Positions 18,941 to 28,613 are shown, numbered from the stretch's first letter. The stretch is 64,000 nt of DNA from CAINVV01 sp038323575 (GCA_038323575.1 JBBQHB010000005.1:1-64000); one strand, 5' to 3'. Program-made: numbers and translations. The notes: generated by a model from the letters alone, not told the origin.

Positions 18941-18976
18941 ACAGGGGATGAATCTTTTGATCATCCCCTGTTTTTG
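18941..18976. terminator. Bidirectional terminator between yceI and metH
   Basis: An 11-bp perfect stem, ACAGGGGATGA (18941-18951) and TCATCCCCTGT (18961-18971), with a 9-base loop, is followed by a T-run on the plus strand. The last codons and stop of metH lie inside the right arm. It sits exactly between convergent yceI and metH, so it probably ends both transcripts. Confidence 0.85.
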
Positions 18977-21900
18977 GGTTCATAATTCAGGTTGGTAGGA
19001 ATGTATTTCTCAATAAATTGAAGCGAAACCTGCTTTCTTGCAGCGTAATCTGCTGCCTGGTCAGCACCGATTTTTTCAACGCCAAAATATCTTGATTCGG
19101 GATGGGCAAAATAAACACCGCAAACTGAAGCATTTGGAAACATGGAATAATTCTCTGTAAGTGAAATTCCTGTACGTGCTTCTGTTTGCATCAGTTGAAA
19201 AATCGTTTCTTTTTCTGAATGTTCGGGACAGGCGGGATAACCCGGCGCCGGGCGTATTCCCTGGTATTTCAAAGCGATTAATTCAGCAGGTGTAAGTGCT
19301 TCATATTTGCTGTAACCCCATACTTCGGTCCGGATCAGTTGGTGCAATTTTTCTGCAAAAGCTTCGGCCAGCCTGTCTGACAAAGCTTCCAGCATGATCG
19401 CTTTGTAGTCGTTGTTATCCTCCTTGTATTGTTTGACCAGTTCGGCCACGCCAAGACCTGCAGTTACTGCAAATGCACCGCAATAGTCAGGGATTCCGGT
19501 TTCTTTGGGCGCAATGAAATCACCCAGACAGAGCTGGACTGTTGCCCCCTGTTTTTTCTCCTGCTGGCGAAGCTGGTAAAATGTACCGATCGGTTTTGAC
19601 CTGGTTTCATCGGAATAAAGCTCGATATCGTCAGCCACACTGTTTGCCGGCCAGATGCCGGCAACACCGTTGGCCCTGATCAGTTTCTTTGAAATGATTT
19701 CATCCAGGAACTGGTTGGCCTCCTCAAAAAGCTGGCGGGCTGCTTCCCCTTTGTCGGGATCGTCCAGGATGGCAGGATATTTTCCCCTGAATTCCCAAAC
19801 GAGGAAGAAGAAAGTCCAGTCGATGTATTTTCTCAATTCTTCCAATGGAAAGTCAAGGTAGTATTTGACGCCAGTGAAATTAGGCGAAGAGACCGGATGT
19901 TTGACAAAATCAGGATGGAATCTTCTCTCCCTTGCTTCCTGAAGCGTCCAGTAAGCTTTAGGTTTTTTTGCGCTGTGTACCTGTCTGATTCCGGCATATT
20001 CTTCCAAATTTGCTTTCAAAAAAGCAGGAGAACCTGAGAGGAGTTCAGCCACTACCTGGACAGACCGCGAAGCATCTTTGACGTAAAGGGTCGTTTTGCT
20101 GTATTCGGGGGCAATTTTAACCGCTGTGTGAATTTTAGAGGTCGTTGCACCACCGATCAGCAAAGGTTTAATGAATCCTCTCTTTTCCATCTCCTTTGCC
20201 ACATTCACCATCTCTTCCAGTGAAGGGGTAATCAGACCGCTCAAGCCGATGATATCGACCTGTTCATTAATGGCAGTTTCAAGTATTTTTTCGCATGGAA
20301 CCATGACGCCAAGATCAATCACCTCGTAGTTGTTGCAGGAGAGAACAACGCCGACTATGTTCTTTCCAATGTCGTGCACATCTCCTTTGACGGTGGCCAG
20401 CAGTATCTTTTTCCTGACTGTAACTTTGTTCGGAAGCAATTTCTTCTCCTCCTCTATATAAGGCTGAAGCCACGCAACGGCTTTTTTCATTACCCTTGCC
20501 GACTTGATGACCTGCGGAAGGAACATTTTACCTGATCCGAAAAGATCACCAACTATGTTCATGCCATCCATTAACGGCCCTTCGATGATGTTAAGGGGTG
20601 AGTCGTACATTGGCATAAGATCACGCACATCGTCTTCGATGAAGTCGGTAATTCCCTTCACCATGGCATGTTCTACACGCTCTGCGAGAGATAATTCCCT
20701 CCAGGCTTCTATTTTTTCCTCCTTTTCGTCTGTATGCTTGTTTTTTTCTGAGAACTCAAGCAGCCGTTCCGTAGCATCAGGCCGTTTGTTTTGTACAAGA
20801 TCTTCGACAAGTTGAAGCAGTTCAGCCGGGATTTCATCGAAGATCTGGAGCATACCCGGATTTACAATTCCCATGTCCAGACCTGCCTTAATGGCGTGGT
20901 ACAGGAATACGGAATGGATAGCTTCCCTGATGGTATTGTTTCCCCTGAAGGAGAAGGAGACGTTCGAAATACCTCCGCTTACTTTGGCATAAGGAAGGTG
21001 CTTTTTGATCCAGGTGGTTGTCCTGAAGAAGTCGACGGCATAGTTGTTATGCTCCTCCAATCCGGTACCAATGGTGAGGATATTAGGATCGAAGATGATG
21101 TCTTCGGCCGGGAAATGAACGGTGTCGACCAGAATATGGTAAGCTCTTTCACAGATAGCGATCCTTTGTTCGTAAGATGTTGCCTGACCCTCTTCATCGA
21201 AAGCCATCACTACAACTGCAGCGCCGTAGTCCCTTATCTTCCGGGCCTGACGGATAAACTGCTCCTCGCCCTCTTTCAGGCTGATGGAATTGACGATCGA
21301 TTTACCCTGGATACATTGTAATCCGGCTTCTATTACTTCGAATTTAGAAGAGTCGATCATGATGGGCAATCTCGAAATATCTGGTTCGGATGCGATCAGG
21401 TTCAGAAACCGGACCATCTCTTTTTTGGCATCAAGCATGGCATCGTCCATGTTAATATCGATGATTTGGGCTCCGCCTTCTACCATATCGCGGGCAACAG
21501 AGAGCGCTTCATCATATTTTCCGTCGCGGATCAGGCGGGCAAATTTGATAGAGCCGGCCACGTTGCACCGCTCTCCGATGTTCACAAAATTAGTGAGTTT
21601 ATCTACCGTAAGCGGTTCGAGACCGCTCAGACGGGTTACTTTTTCCGGTTTGGATTTGATGTGTGGCTTTGCTTTTTCGGCCAGTTTTACCAATTCCCGG
21701 ATGTGATCCGGCGTAGTGCCGCAGCAGCCTCCAATGATGTTAACCGTGCGGTTATCTGTAAATTCGGCCACCTGGAGGCTCATCGTTTCGGGCGTTTCGT
21801 CGTATTCCCCGAATTGGTTGGGCAATCCGGCATTGGGATGGACGCTGACGTAGAAAGGGGCTTTCCTGCTAAGTTCTTCCAGGTATGGCCGCAGGTCTTT

Positions 21901-22641
21901 GGCACCGAAGGAACAGTTCAGTCCGATGGTGAGCAGATCGATGTGTGATACGGAATTGAGGAATGCCTCGATGGTTTGGCCCGAGAGGGTCCGGCCGCTT
22001 TTATCGGTGATGGTCCCGGAAATCATCACGGGAAGCTTGATCCCTTTCTCCTCAAAGATTTCGCTGATAGCGACCAAAGCCACTTTGCAGTTCAGGGTAT
22101 CGAAGATGGTTTCGACCATTAAAAGGTCGACTCCGCCTTCCAGTAAACCTTCCACCTGTTCACGGTAGGAGTGTTTTAATTCCTCAAACGAGATTGAACG
22201 GAAACCCGGGTCGTTCACATCGGGCGACATAGAACAGGTTTTGTTGGTCGGACCGATTGATCCGGCTACATATCTTGGTTTTTCGGGGGTTGAAAATTTT
22301 GCAGCGGCTTCGCAGGCAATCCTGGCAGCTTCCCTGTTTATTTCCCGGACAAAGTCTTGCGTTCCATAGTCGCTTTGCGAGATGGAGGTGGCATTGAACG
22401 TATTGGTTTCCAGTATATCTGCACCGGCTTCCAGAAAGGCCTCATGTATATTTTGAATGGCTTCCGGATGACTTATGCAGAGCAAATCATTGTTTCCTTT
22501 GAGTGAGGAGTTCCAGTTTTTGAATCGTTCTCCCCGGAATTCGGCTTCCGAAAATTTGTACTGCTGGATCATGGTTCCCATGGCACCATCCAATACGAGC
22601 ACCCTTTTTTCTAATACTTTGCGGATATCCGGTTTTGTCAT
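18961..22641 (-). CDS. metH: Cobalamin-dependent methionine synthase
   Basis: 1226 residues, full four-module MetH, which makes methionine from homocysteine with 5-methyltetrahydrofolate and B12. In order: the Hcy-binding barrel, with the zinc cysteines in GLNCSFGA (about 250) and IIGGCCGTTPDHI (about 302-314); the pterin-binding domain (FVNIGERCNVAGS); the cobalamin domain with the B12-axial histidine motif DVHDIGKNIVG (about 757-767); and the AdoMet reactivation domain at the C terminus (GIRPAPGYPACPEH). It begins 3 bases after the stop of an FAD-dependent protein gene, so the two are probably one operon. No B12 riboswitch was recognised upstream. GC content is visibly higher than in the mnmG-hemW region. 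Confidence 0.98.
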   Translation of the reverse strand: MTKPDIRKVLEKRVLVLDGAMGTMIQQYKFSEAEFRGERFKNWNSSLKGNNDLLCISHPEAIQNIHEAFLEAGADILETNTFNATSISQSDYGTQDFVREINREAARIACEAAAKFSTPEKPRYVAGSIGPTNKTCSMSPDVNDPGFRSISFEELKHSYREQVEGLLEGGVDLLMVETIFDTLNCKVALVAISEIFEEKGIKLPVMISGTITDKSGRTLSGQTIEAFLNSVSHIDLLTIGLNCSFGAKDLRPYLEELSRKAPFYVSVHPNAGLPNQFGEYDETPETMSLQVAEFTDNRTVNIIGGCCGTTPDHIRELVKLAEKAKPHIKSKPEKVTRLSGLEPLTVDKLTNFVNIGERCNVAGSIKFARLIRDGKYDEALSVARDMVEGGAQIIDINMDDAMLDAKKEMVRFLNLIASEPDISRLPIMIDSSKFEVIEAGLQCIQGKSIVNSISLKEGEEQFIRQARKIRDYGAAVVVMAFDEEGQATSYEQRIAICERAYHILVDTVHFPAEDIIFDPNILTIGTGLEEHNNYAVDFFRTTTWIKKHLPYAKVSGGISNVSFSFRGNNTIREAIHSVFLYHAIKAGLDMGIVNPGMLQIFDEIPAELLQLVEDLVQNKRPDATERLLEFSEKNKHTDEKEEKIEAWRELSLAERVEHAMVKGITDFIEDDVRDLMPMYDSPLNIIEGPLMDGMNIVGDLFGSGKMFLPQVIKSARVMKKAVAWLQPYIEEEKKLLPNKVTVRKKILLATVKGDVHDIGKNIVGVVLSCNNYEVIDLGVMVPCEKILETAINEQVDIIGLSGLITPSLEEMVNVAKEMEKRGFIKPLLIGGATTSKIHTAVKIAPEYSKTTLYVKDASRSVQVVAELLSGSPAFLKANLEEYAGIRQVHSAKKPKAYWTLQEARERRFHPDFVKHPVSSPNFTGVKYYLDFPLEELRKYIDWTFFFLVWEFRGKYPAILDDPDKGEAARQLFEEANQFLDEIISKKLIRANGVAGIWPANSVADDIELYSDETRSKPIGTFYQLRQQEKKQGATVQLCLGDFIAPKETGIPDYCGAFAVTAGLGVAELVKQYKEDNNDYKAIMLEALSDRLAEAFAEKLHQLIRTEVWGYSKYEALTPAELIALKYQGIRPAPGYPACPEHSEKETIFQLMQTEARTGISLTENYSMFPNASVCGVYFAHPESRYFGVEKIGADQAADYAARKQVSLQFIEKYIPTNLNYEPKNRG

Positions 22642-22644
22642 GAC

Positions 22645-24054
22645 TTAAATGTTGGGCTGTTTTAATGTTTTGACTATTTCACGGGCTATCAGTACGCCGT
22701 TCACTGATGCCTGCATCAGTCCCCGTGTAATTCCGGCACCATCTCCTCCAAAGTAAAGATTTTTGACGGAAGGGCTTTGAAATGTACGGTCAACCTTGAC
22801 GATGTTGGAATAGAATTTAACTTCAACGCCGTAAAGGAGTGTTTCATCGCTTGCCAGTCCCGGGCTTACCTTATCGAGTGATTTGATCATTTCGATGATG
22901 TCGAACAGGATGCGATGGGGCAAAACCAGGCTAAGGTCACCCGGTACGGCATCTTTCAGTGTAGGGATAATATTGTTGCGGTAGAGCCGGTCGGCAGTAG
23001 TACGGCGGCCGCGGATCAGATCGCCAAACCGCTGAACCATGATTTTATTCCTGGTAAGCATGTTGGCCAGCCGGGCTATGTGACGGCCGTACTCAATGGG
23101 TGCGTTGAAGGGTTCGGTAAATTTTTGAGAAACCAACAAGGCAAAATTTGTATTCTCACTTTTAAGGTCTTTGTAACTATGCCCGTTCACCACAGCCAGG
23201 TTGTTGTCGTAATACTCGGAGGAGACAAATCCGCCCGGATTGGAGCAAAAAGTACGCACTTTGTCGTCGAATGTACGGGTATAATGGATCAGTTTAGCCT
23301 CATAGAAATTATCGTTGATCTCCTGCATCACCTCGTTCCGGCATTCCAGTCTCACACCGATGTCCACGATACCCACGTCAACCGGAATAGATTGAGCAGC
23401 ACATTGTTTCATGAGCCAGTCGGACCCGTCCCTGCCGATGGTCAATACCACGTTTTGACCCAGGTAGGTTGCATGAGCAGTTTTTACCCCGTAAACAATT
23501 TGATCTTCAATCAGGAATTCGGTCACAGGGGAATTAAGCTTAACCGCTACCCCTTTTAATTTGATATGTTCGAACAGAGAACGGTAAAGTTCCTGTGTTT
23601 TTTCTGTACCAAGGTGCCTTACGGGACAATGCACCAGTTTAAGGTTTGCCTCAATTGATTTTCTCCCGATTTCGCGCATAGCCGGTGTTTCTGTCAAACC
23701 ATGAATGTCGGTGTCTGCCCCGAATTTAAGGTAGATATCATCGGTATAACTGATCATTTTTATGGTTTCTTCCACCCCGATGTAGTCGGGCAAAGTGCCG
23801 CCAACTTCATGCGAAAGCGAAAGTTTGCCATCAGAAAATGCACCCGCTCCTGCCCATCCGGTAGTAATGGAGCATGGATTGCAGTTTACACAGGTCCCGC
23901 CGTTGGTATGTTTCGGGCATTTTCTCTTGTAGATGTCCCTGCCCTTTTCAAGCATCAGGATGCTTAAATCTGAATGTTCCCTGGTTAATTCGTATGCAGC
24001 AAAAATTCCTGCAGGACCTGCTCCTACTATGATTACGTCGTATTTTTTCTCCAT
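22645..24054 (-). CDS. FAD-dependent oxidoreductase (COG2509-like)
   Basis: 469 residues. The N-terminal dinucleotide-binding motif DVIIVGAGPAGIFAAYEL and a C-terminal FGGDGAGITRGLMQASVNGV segment mark an FAD flavoprotein of the family often annotated as an uncharacterised dehydrogenase. A cysteine-rich loop, KCPKHTNGGTCVNCNPCSI (about residues 43-61), is conserved in this family and may bind a metal or cluster. The substrate is unknown. It lies just 3 bases upstream of metH, so a link to B12, folate or methionine metabolism is possible, but this is inference from position only. Confidence 0.8.
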   Translation of the reverse strand: MEKKYDVIIVGAGPAGIFAAYELTREHSDLSILMLEKGRDIYKRKCPKHTNGGTCVNCNPCSITTGWAGAGAFSDGKLSLSHEVGGTLPDYIGVEETIKMISYTDDIYLKFGADTDIHGLTETPAMREIGRKSIEANLKLVHCPVRHLGTEKTQELYRSLFEHIKLKGVAVKLNSPVTEFLIEDQIVYGVKTAHATYLGQNVVLTIGRDGSDWLMKQCAAQSIPVDVGIVDIGVRLECRNEVMQEINDNFYEAKLIHYTRTFDDKVRTFCSNPGGFVSSEYYDNNLAVVNGHSYKDLKSENTNFALLVSQKFTEPFNAPIEYGRHIARLANMLTRNKIMVQRFGDLIRGRRTTADRLYRNNIIPTLKDAVPGDLSLVLPHRILFDIIEMIKSLDKVSPGLASDETLLYGVEVKFYSNIVKVDRTFQSPSVKNLYFGGDGAGITRGLMQASVNGVLIAREIVKTLKQPNI

Positions 24055-24137
24055 TGATGTGATTTAATCTATTCCTCCGAACAGGAAGACGATCTGCTGA
24101 AAATCAATTTTTTTTGCCTGTAGGGAGAACAACCCGG

Positions 24138-24145
24138 CAAAGGTA
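24138..24145 (-). promoter_or_regulatory. Candidate -7 element for the FAD oxidoreductase-metH operon
   Basis: On the minus strand TACCTTTG matches TAnnTTTG, 83 bases before the ATG at 24054. No TTG occurs at the proper -33 distance. A GGAGG about 20 bases before the ATG may help ribosome binding. Confidence 0.3.
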
Positions 24146-24288
24146 TAAATTTTAAACACAGATGGTTTAGCCTGAAAAAACAACGTATCAGGTGGCGGTT
24201 GGCGGGAATTGATTTTTTATTAATTTTCGATGCTTTTAATACATGCATTTTTTTTGAACAAAACCCGGATTACCAAACGAGAGGAAAT

Positions 24289-25467
24289 ATGGCAAACACA
24301 AATTTTAACCGCAGGAATTTTTTGTTTTTAGGCGCCACGGCAACTGTAGGCCTGACCGCCCAAGCCCTTCAGGCTTTGCCTGCAAAAAAGGACAAAGAGA
24401 AGAAGAAAAAGAAGATAATTTACAGGACACTTGGAAAGACCGGAATTGAGGTTCCTATTGTCAGCATGGGCGTGATGCGTGCAGATAATCCCAATATCCT
24501 CAAAGCTGCCTATGAAATAGGTATCCGGCATTTTGACACAGCCAGCGGGTACCAGGACGGCCGGAATGAAGAGATGGTCGGCCAGTACTTCAAAGATATT
24601 CCAAGGAATGAAGTAATAATTTCGACCAAGATACATCCTCCGAAGGAGGGTCTGTCAACAGAACAATTTCTTGCAAAATTTGATGAGAGCCTTAAAAGAC
24701 TGCAGATGAGTTATGTTGATATCCTGTACCTGCACGTATGCAATGACAGGGCCTATACCCTGGATCCAAGGTACACCGAAGCACTGAGAAGAGCCAAGGA
24801 GAGCGGGAAAACCAGATTTATCGGCTGCTCCACCCATACCAACATGCCTGAAGTAATCAATGCCGCCGTCGACAGCAAATTGTATGATATTGTCCTCACT
24901 GCCTATAATTTCCGTTTGAAAGACGATGCTGAATTGCAAAAAGCGTTGCAAAGGGCCAATGATGCCGGATTGGGGATCGTCGGAATGAAAAATATGGCAG
25001 GAGGCTTTTTGGATAAGGAGAAGAAAAATCCAGTCAATTGCAAGGCTGCACTAAAATGGGCCCTGTCTAATCCATTGGTTCATACCTGTATTCCTGGATT
25101 GACAAACTTTGAAATGGTAAAAGAGAACTGGGAAGTTGCCCAAAACCATGATCTTGATGAAAAAGAAAAAGGTGATTTGCAGTTGGCCTTGAACGAAACA
25201 GGTCTTTATTGCCATGGATGCCTTACTTGTTCGGGTCAGTGCCCCCAAAATCTTCCGATTCCGGACCTGATGCGTTCTTATATGTACAATTACGGATATT
25301 CCTATCCTGCCAAGGCACAATCGACAGTGGCACAGTTAAACCTTTCTGCCAATCCATGCGAAAATTGTCCGGGTTGTTCAGTAAACTGTCCCAACGGTTT
25401 TGACGTAAGGGAACGGATTACCGATATTGCACGTATCAAACTGGTACCTGCAAATTTTTTAGTATGA
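24289..25467 (+). CDS. Tat-exported aldo/keto reductase with C-terminal 4Fe-4S ferredoxin domain
   Basis: About 392 residues from ATG 24289, which is preceded by GAGG and starts a twin-arginine signal (NRRNFLFLGATATVG). An in-frame upstream ATG at 24199 is unlikely. The body is an aldo/keto reductase TIM barrel: FDTASGYQDGRNEEMVG contains the Asp and catalytic Tyr, and VIISTKIHP the Lys. The C terminus has two cysteine clusters, CHGCLTCSGQCPQ and NPCENCPGCSVNCP, typical of 4Fe-4S ferredoxin domains in this subfamily. It probably acts in the periplasm on a sugar or other carbonyl compound. Its stop overlaps the next gene by ATGA, and the third gene is coupled in the same way. Confidence 0.9.
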   Translation: MANTNFNRRNFLFLGATATVGLTAQALQALPAKKDKEKKKKKIIYRTLGKTGIEVPIVSMGVMRADNPNILKAAYEIGIRHFDTASGYQDGRNEEMVGQYFKDIPRNEVIISTKIHPPKEGLSTEQFLAKFDESLKRLQMSYVDILYLHVCNDRAYTLDPRYTEALRRAKESGKTRFIGCSTHTNMPEVINAAVDSKLYDIVLTAYNFRLKDDAELQKALQRANDAGLGIVGMKNMAGGFLDKEKKNPVNCKAALKWALSNPLVHTCIPGLTNFEMVKENWEVAQNHDLDEKEKGDLQLALNETGLYCHGCLTCSGQCPQNLPIPDLMRSYMYNYGYSYPAKAQSTVAQLNLSANPCENCPGCSVNCPNGFDVRERITDIARIKLVPANFLV

Positions 25468-26303
25468 AACAAGCATTGTTTTTAATTCTTTTGTTTTTCT
25501 CGCTCCGGGCCCGGTCGCAAGAGGTTGTTTTTCCCAAGTTAACAGCCTGGAATACAGATGGGAAAGTGTTGAGTTTCAACAAGGAAAATTTGTATGAACA
25601 CATTGACGGTGCCGCTGAATTTTACCTGAGCTACGGATTTGAGACTTTACAGGTTGCCAGTTGGAGCAACGACGGTGCGGAGCTGACCATCGAGGTATAC
25701 GATCATGCCGATCCGCTGTATGCCTACGGAATCTACAGCATTGAAAAGTCAGCCAAGGCAGTGATTGTGCCGGTTGGTCTGGAAGGGTATGGTGATGCTG
25801 CAACATTCAATTTCGTATCCGGGAAGTTCTATGTGAAGATGAACGGCACGCAACTTGAAAAAGTGCCGGGATTTTCGCTGAAGGTGATTGCTGAAGAGTT
25901 CTCGCGGACGTTGTCTGCCAAACCAGAATACCCAAAGTTGGTCGGGATGTTTCCGAAAGAAAATCAGTTACCCAATACTTGCCAGTATATTCCGACCGAA
26001 TTCATGGGTCTTGGGTTTTTGGGATCGGCTCTGCGTGCAAAATACAGTCTAGACGGAGAGGAGATAACACTCTTTATCATTGAGCGTGCAGACCGGGGTG
26101 CAATTGAGCAGATCATTACCAAATATGCATCCTATGCCGATGCAAAATTGAAAAAACCGGCAGAGGGTGATTTTTTGTTCAAGGATCCATTCAACGGCAT
26201 GGTTTGCCTGAGGTGGAAAGCCAATTACCTGATTGGCGCAAGCGGATTCTCTGACAAGAAAAAGGTTACACCGTTGTTCGATAAGGTTTCGAAATTACTA
26301 TGA
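25464..26303 (+). CDS. DUF6599-type exported protein
   Basis: 279 residues. A signal peptide (MKQALFLILLFFSLRARSQ) leads into a soluble domain with no catalytic motif I can name. The segments FNKENLYEHIDGAAEFYLSYGFE and LTIEVYDHADPLYAYGIYSIE resemble the family called DUF6599, found in Bacteroidota and relatives. It is translationally coupled on both sides (ATGA overlaps with the aldo/keto reductase and the HAD gene), so it probably works with the periplasmic reductase. Confidence 0.6.
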   Translation: MKQALFLILLFFSLRARSQEVVFPKLTAWNTDGKVLSFNKENLYEHIDGAAEFYLSYGFETLQVASWSNDGAELTIEVYDHADPLYAYGIYSIEKSAKAVIVPVGLEGYGDAATFNFVSGKFYVKMNGTQLEKVPGFSLKVIAEEFSRTLSAKPEYPKLVGMFPKENQLPNTCQYIPTEFMGLGFLGSALRAKYSLDGEEITLFIIERADRGAIEQIITKYASYADAKLKKPAEGDFLFKDPFNGMVCLRWKANYLIGASGFSDKKKVTPLFDKVSKLL

Positions 26304-26992
26304 AAGACAACAAGTTACCTAATGGCTTTGGTTCGCTCAAAGCCATTTTTTTTGATATGGATGGTGTGATCTACGATTCTATGGGTCATCATTCAGTGGC
26401 ATGGCACAAGGCTTTCGCCGACCTCGGTCTGGATTTCCCGCTTGAGCAGGTTTATATGAACGAGGGTCGGACAGGATCTTCTACCATTCAGATGTTTTAT
26501 AACGAAAATTTAGGCAGGGAAGCAACAGAGGCGGAGATACTGCACATCTATGCAAAAAAGAGTGAATACTTTGAGCTGATGCCAAAACCGGTTCCAATTA
26601 AAGGAATTTCCAAGTTAATGGAACGGATTATTAAAGAGAATTTAGCTATTTGGGTGGTTACCGGATCTGCCCAGGAGCAGCTGCTGGATGGTTTATGCAT
26701 TGATTTTTTTGGCTATATCCAAAGGGAAAAGATCGTCTCGGCGAACCATGTAAAATTTGGAAAACCGAATCCTGAGCCCTATCTGATGGCGCTCAAAAAA
26801 TCGGGATTTACTGCGGATGAAGTTGCGGTAATAGAAAATGCACCTTTGGGAGTCCAGTCTGCAAAGGCGGCAGGTATTTACACCATTGGCATCAATACCG
26901 GGATACTTGCGGATGAGATCTTGTGGAATTCCGGCGCTGATGTGGTGGTAAAAGAGGTGCATCAACTGGAGAAACTGATATTCCCCAACTGA
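26300..26992 (+). CDS. HAD-superfamily phosphatase (beta-phosphoglucomutase-like)
   Basis: 230 residues. HAD motif I is FFDMDGVIYDSMGHH (nucleophile Asp and acid/base Asp), motif II VVTGSAQ, motif III the Lys near HVKFGKPNPEPY, and motif IV VIENAPLGVQSAKAAG. The cap domain is of the subclass I helical type, as in beta-phosphoglucomutases and 2-deoxyglucose-6-phosphate phosphatases. The substrate is probably a sugar phosphate. It is the third gene of an ATGA-coupled trio. The ATG overlaps the DUF6599 stop by 4 bases. Its 3' end carries one arm of an inverted repeat that may terminate transcription. Confidence 0.88.
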   Translation: MKDNKLPNGFGSLKAIFFDMDGVIYDSMGHHSVAWHKAFADLGLDFPLEQVYMNEGRTGSSTIQMFYNENLGREATEAEILHIYAKKSEYFELMPKPVPIKGISKLMERIIKENLAIWVVTGSAQEQLLDGLCIDFFGYIQREKIVSANHVKFGKPNPEPYLMALKKSGFTADEVAVIENAPLGVQSAKAAGIYTIGINTGILADEILWNSGADVVVKEVHQLEKLIFPN

Positions 26993-27002
26993 TGCACCTC
27001 TT
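26952..27002. terminator. Inverted repeat at the convergent HAD / ceramidase ends
   Basis: A perfect 13-bp inverted repeat, AAGAGGTGCATCA (26952-26964) and TGATGCACCTCTT (26990-27002), with a 25-base loop spans the HAD stop codon, 15 bases before the convergent ceramidase stop. A weak T-rich tail follows. It could terminate in both directions, but the loop is long for a classical terminator. Confidence 0.4.
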
Positions 27003-27016
27003 AGTGGTTGTTCTTT

Positions 27017-28564
27017 CTATTTCAACTCTTCCAGCATCGCTTTTATATTACGATGTATCGTGGGAGCCGTTTCAGGTCCCAGTGAATTGACTTCTCCATA
27101 GGGACTACCGGCTTTACCGTAAGTGAAAGGAGCTTTTTCATCCCACTGGCTTTTGGGTATGATGTACCCGATTTCATCGTTGGCAAGACCGAACATGAAT
27201 TTATATTTACCTGGCATAAGATCCCTGATGGAGGGAACTTCGACGGGTGCTATGGCAAAATCCTGACCGGCAGGTGATTCAACTCCGCCGTTTAAGATTT
27301 CAGGATACAACTCTCCGGGAATTGTCACAATGGTGATGGGCCCGATTTTGATCACTGAAAGTTCCGATTTCATGTTCATCCATCCGGTCATTCCCCTTTT
27401 CATGAGTCCGGTCATGGCAGCGATTTTGAACAGGGTATTTTTAAGTGGTATAGGCAGTGTTTTTGCAATTATTGAGATAGATGCCGAATCGATAATCTCT
27501 TCAGGTTTCTCCATGGCATTCAACGCCAGGCTGGCCACTGCTTTGCCTTCTGCTGCGGCTTTCTCAAATGTAGGCGCTTTGAATTCTTCCCCGGAGAATG
27601 GATCTTTTACGGTAAGACTGGGATGAGTGGTCATCAGACCGCCGACGCACGCGCTGACATATACAGCAACGCCTCCGACACCGGCTTTCATCAGGCTGTC
27701 TTTGTTGTAAACACCTTTTTCTATGCCTTCACGCACATAATGGGGAAAGTCGGAAGTCAGCAAGAGGTTGTCACTCCAGAGTGTTTCAGGATGATTGCCC
27801 CAGGATATCAGTGTTCCCAATGTATTGTTGGTTTCTTTGTCCAAAACCTGGATCATGCGCAGGCCTGAATCAAAGACTTCCGGCTTCCTGGTATCCTTAA
27901 CAAGAGGAATTGCTCCGGTCAGATCCTGTGAAACTGAAAAGCGTGCAGGCCGCAGGTTTTTTGCCGCAGTATCGATTGCCTTTGCAGCCTGGTTCTTGAC
28001 ATATTCCATGTGGGCAGCGTTGACGCCGGTATTTAGCGGATTTTTCCCCCAAAGGCCAAGGAGATCTGGCCCTTCGTGGGTATGGGTGGAGGTAACAATG
28101 GCGTAGGTGATCCCTGATTCTTTGGAGATCTTGCCCCGCAGATCGATCACATCGTTGTTCATAAAGCCTATGGCATCAAGTACTACGATTGCCAGACGGG
28201 TTTTGCCGTCATCTATTACCATGGCTCTTGCCCATACATCATCGTGAATTCCGTTGGCAGGTTTGTTGTTTCCAAAACCAGCAATCCATACCGGATCGAA
28301 TTTGCCGTTTCCATTGCCATCTGTGAATGTCTCCCCCTTGTCGAATTTGGCATTTTTATTTTTATCGTCCCAGCGGTCCGGAACCGACGGAGTAATTGGC
28401 AAAGCGCAGAACCCGGCTGAAAGCTGCGAGGAAGGATTGTTCAGGATTTTCAGGTCCACTTTGTAATCCGGTTGCTTGTCCCTGAGGTTATTACCGAACC
28501 AAAAGGATAAAGCAATAATCAGCAGCAATACGATCAAGCCTAAATACTTGAAAAATTTCTTCAT
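27017..28564 (-). CDS. Neutral/alkaline ceramidase-like membrane-anchored protein
   Basis: 515 residues. An N-terminal membrane anchor (about residues 5-25) is followed by a domain like the N-terminal half of neutral/alkaline non-lysosomal ceramidases, metal-dependent amidases that split ceramide. VTSTHTHEGPDLLGLW contains the zinc-type His pair. VYVSACVGGLMTTHP and SWGNHPETLW are further conserved segments. The inserted run DDKNKNAKFDKGETFTDGNG resembles a calcium-binding EF-hand/dockerin-like loop. It is shorter than full ceramidases and lacks their C-terminal domain, so the substrate is uncertain. Confidence 0.75.
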   Translation of the reverse strand: MKKFFKYLGLIVLLLIIALSFWFGNNLRDKQPDYKVDLKILNNPSSQLSAGFCALPITPSVPDRWDDKNKNAKFDKGETFTDGNGNGKFDPVWIAGFGNNKPANGIHDDVWARAMVIDDGKTRLAIVVLDAIGFMNNDVIDLRGKISKESGITYAIVTSTHTHEGPDLLGLWGKNPLNTGVNAAHMEYVKNQAAKAIDTAAKNLRPARFSVSQDLTGAIPLVKDTRKPEVFDSGLRMIQVLDKETNNTLGTLISWGNHPETLWSDNLLLTSDFPHYVREGIEKGVYNKDSLMKAGVGGVAVYVSACVGGLMTTHPSLTVKDPFSGEEFKAPTFEKAAAEGKAVASLALNAMEKPEEIIDSASISIIAKTLPIPLKNTLFKIAAMTGLMKRGMTGWMNMKSELSVIKIGPITIVTIPGELYPEILNGGVESPAGQDFAIAPVEVPSIRDLMPGKYKFMFGLANDEIGYIIPKSQWDEKAPFTYGKAGSPYGEVNSLGPETAPTIHRNIKAMLEELK

Positions 28565-28613
28565 GTTAATGAGTTTTAGTGATTTGAATTTAACAGCAGT
28601 AAAGTATAGACCC

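Noticed and set aside
20791..21321. Long plus-strand open frames across metH
   Set aside because: They lie entirely antisense to the clear MetH coding sequence, whose domains and motifs are intact; such frames are by-products of codon bias.
24055..24288. Cobalamin riboswitch upstream of the metH operon
   Set aside because: No B12-box-like conserved sequence or the expected structure was recognised in this gap; only a weak -7 element is seen.
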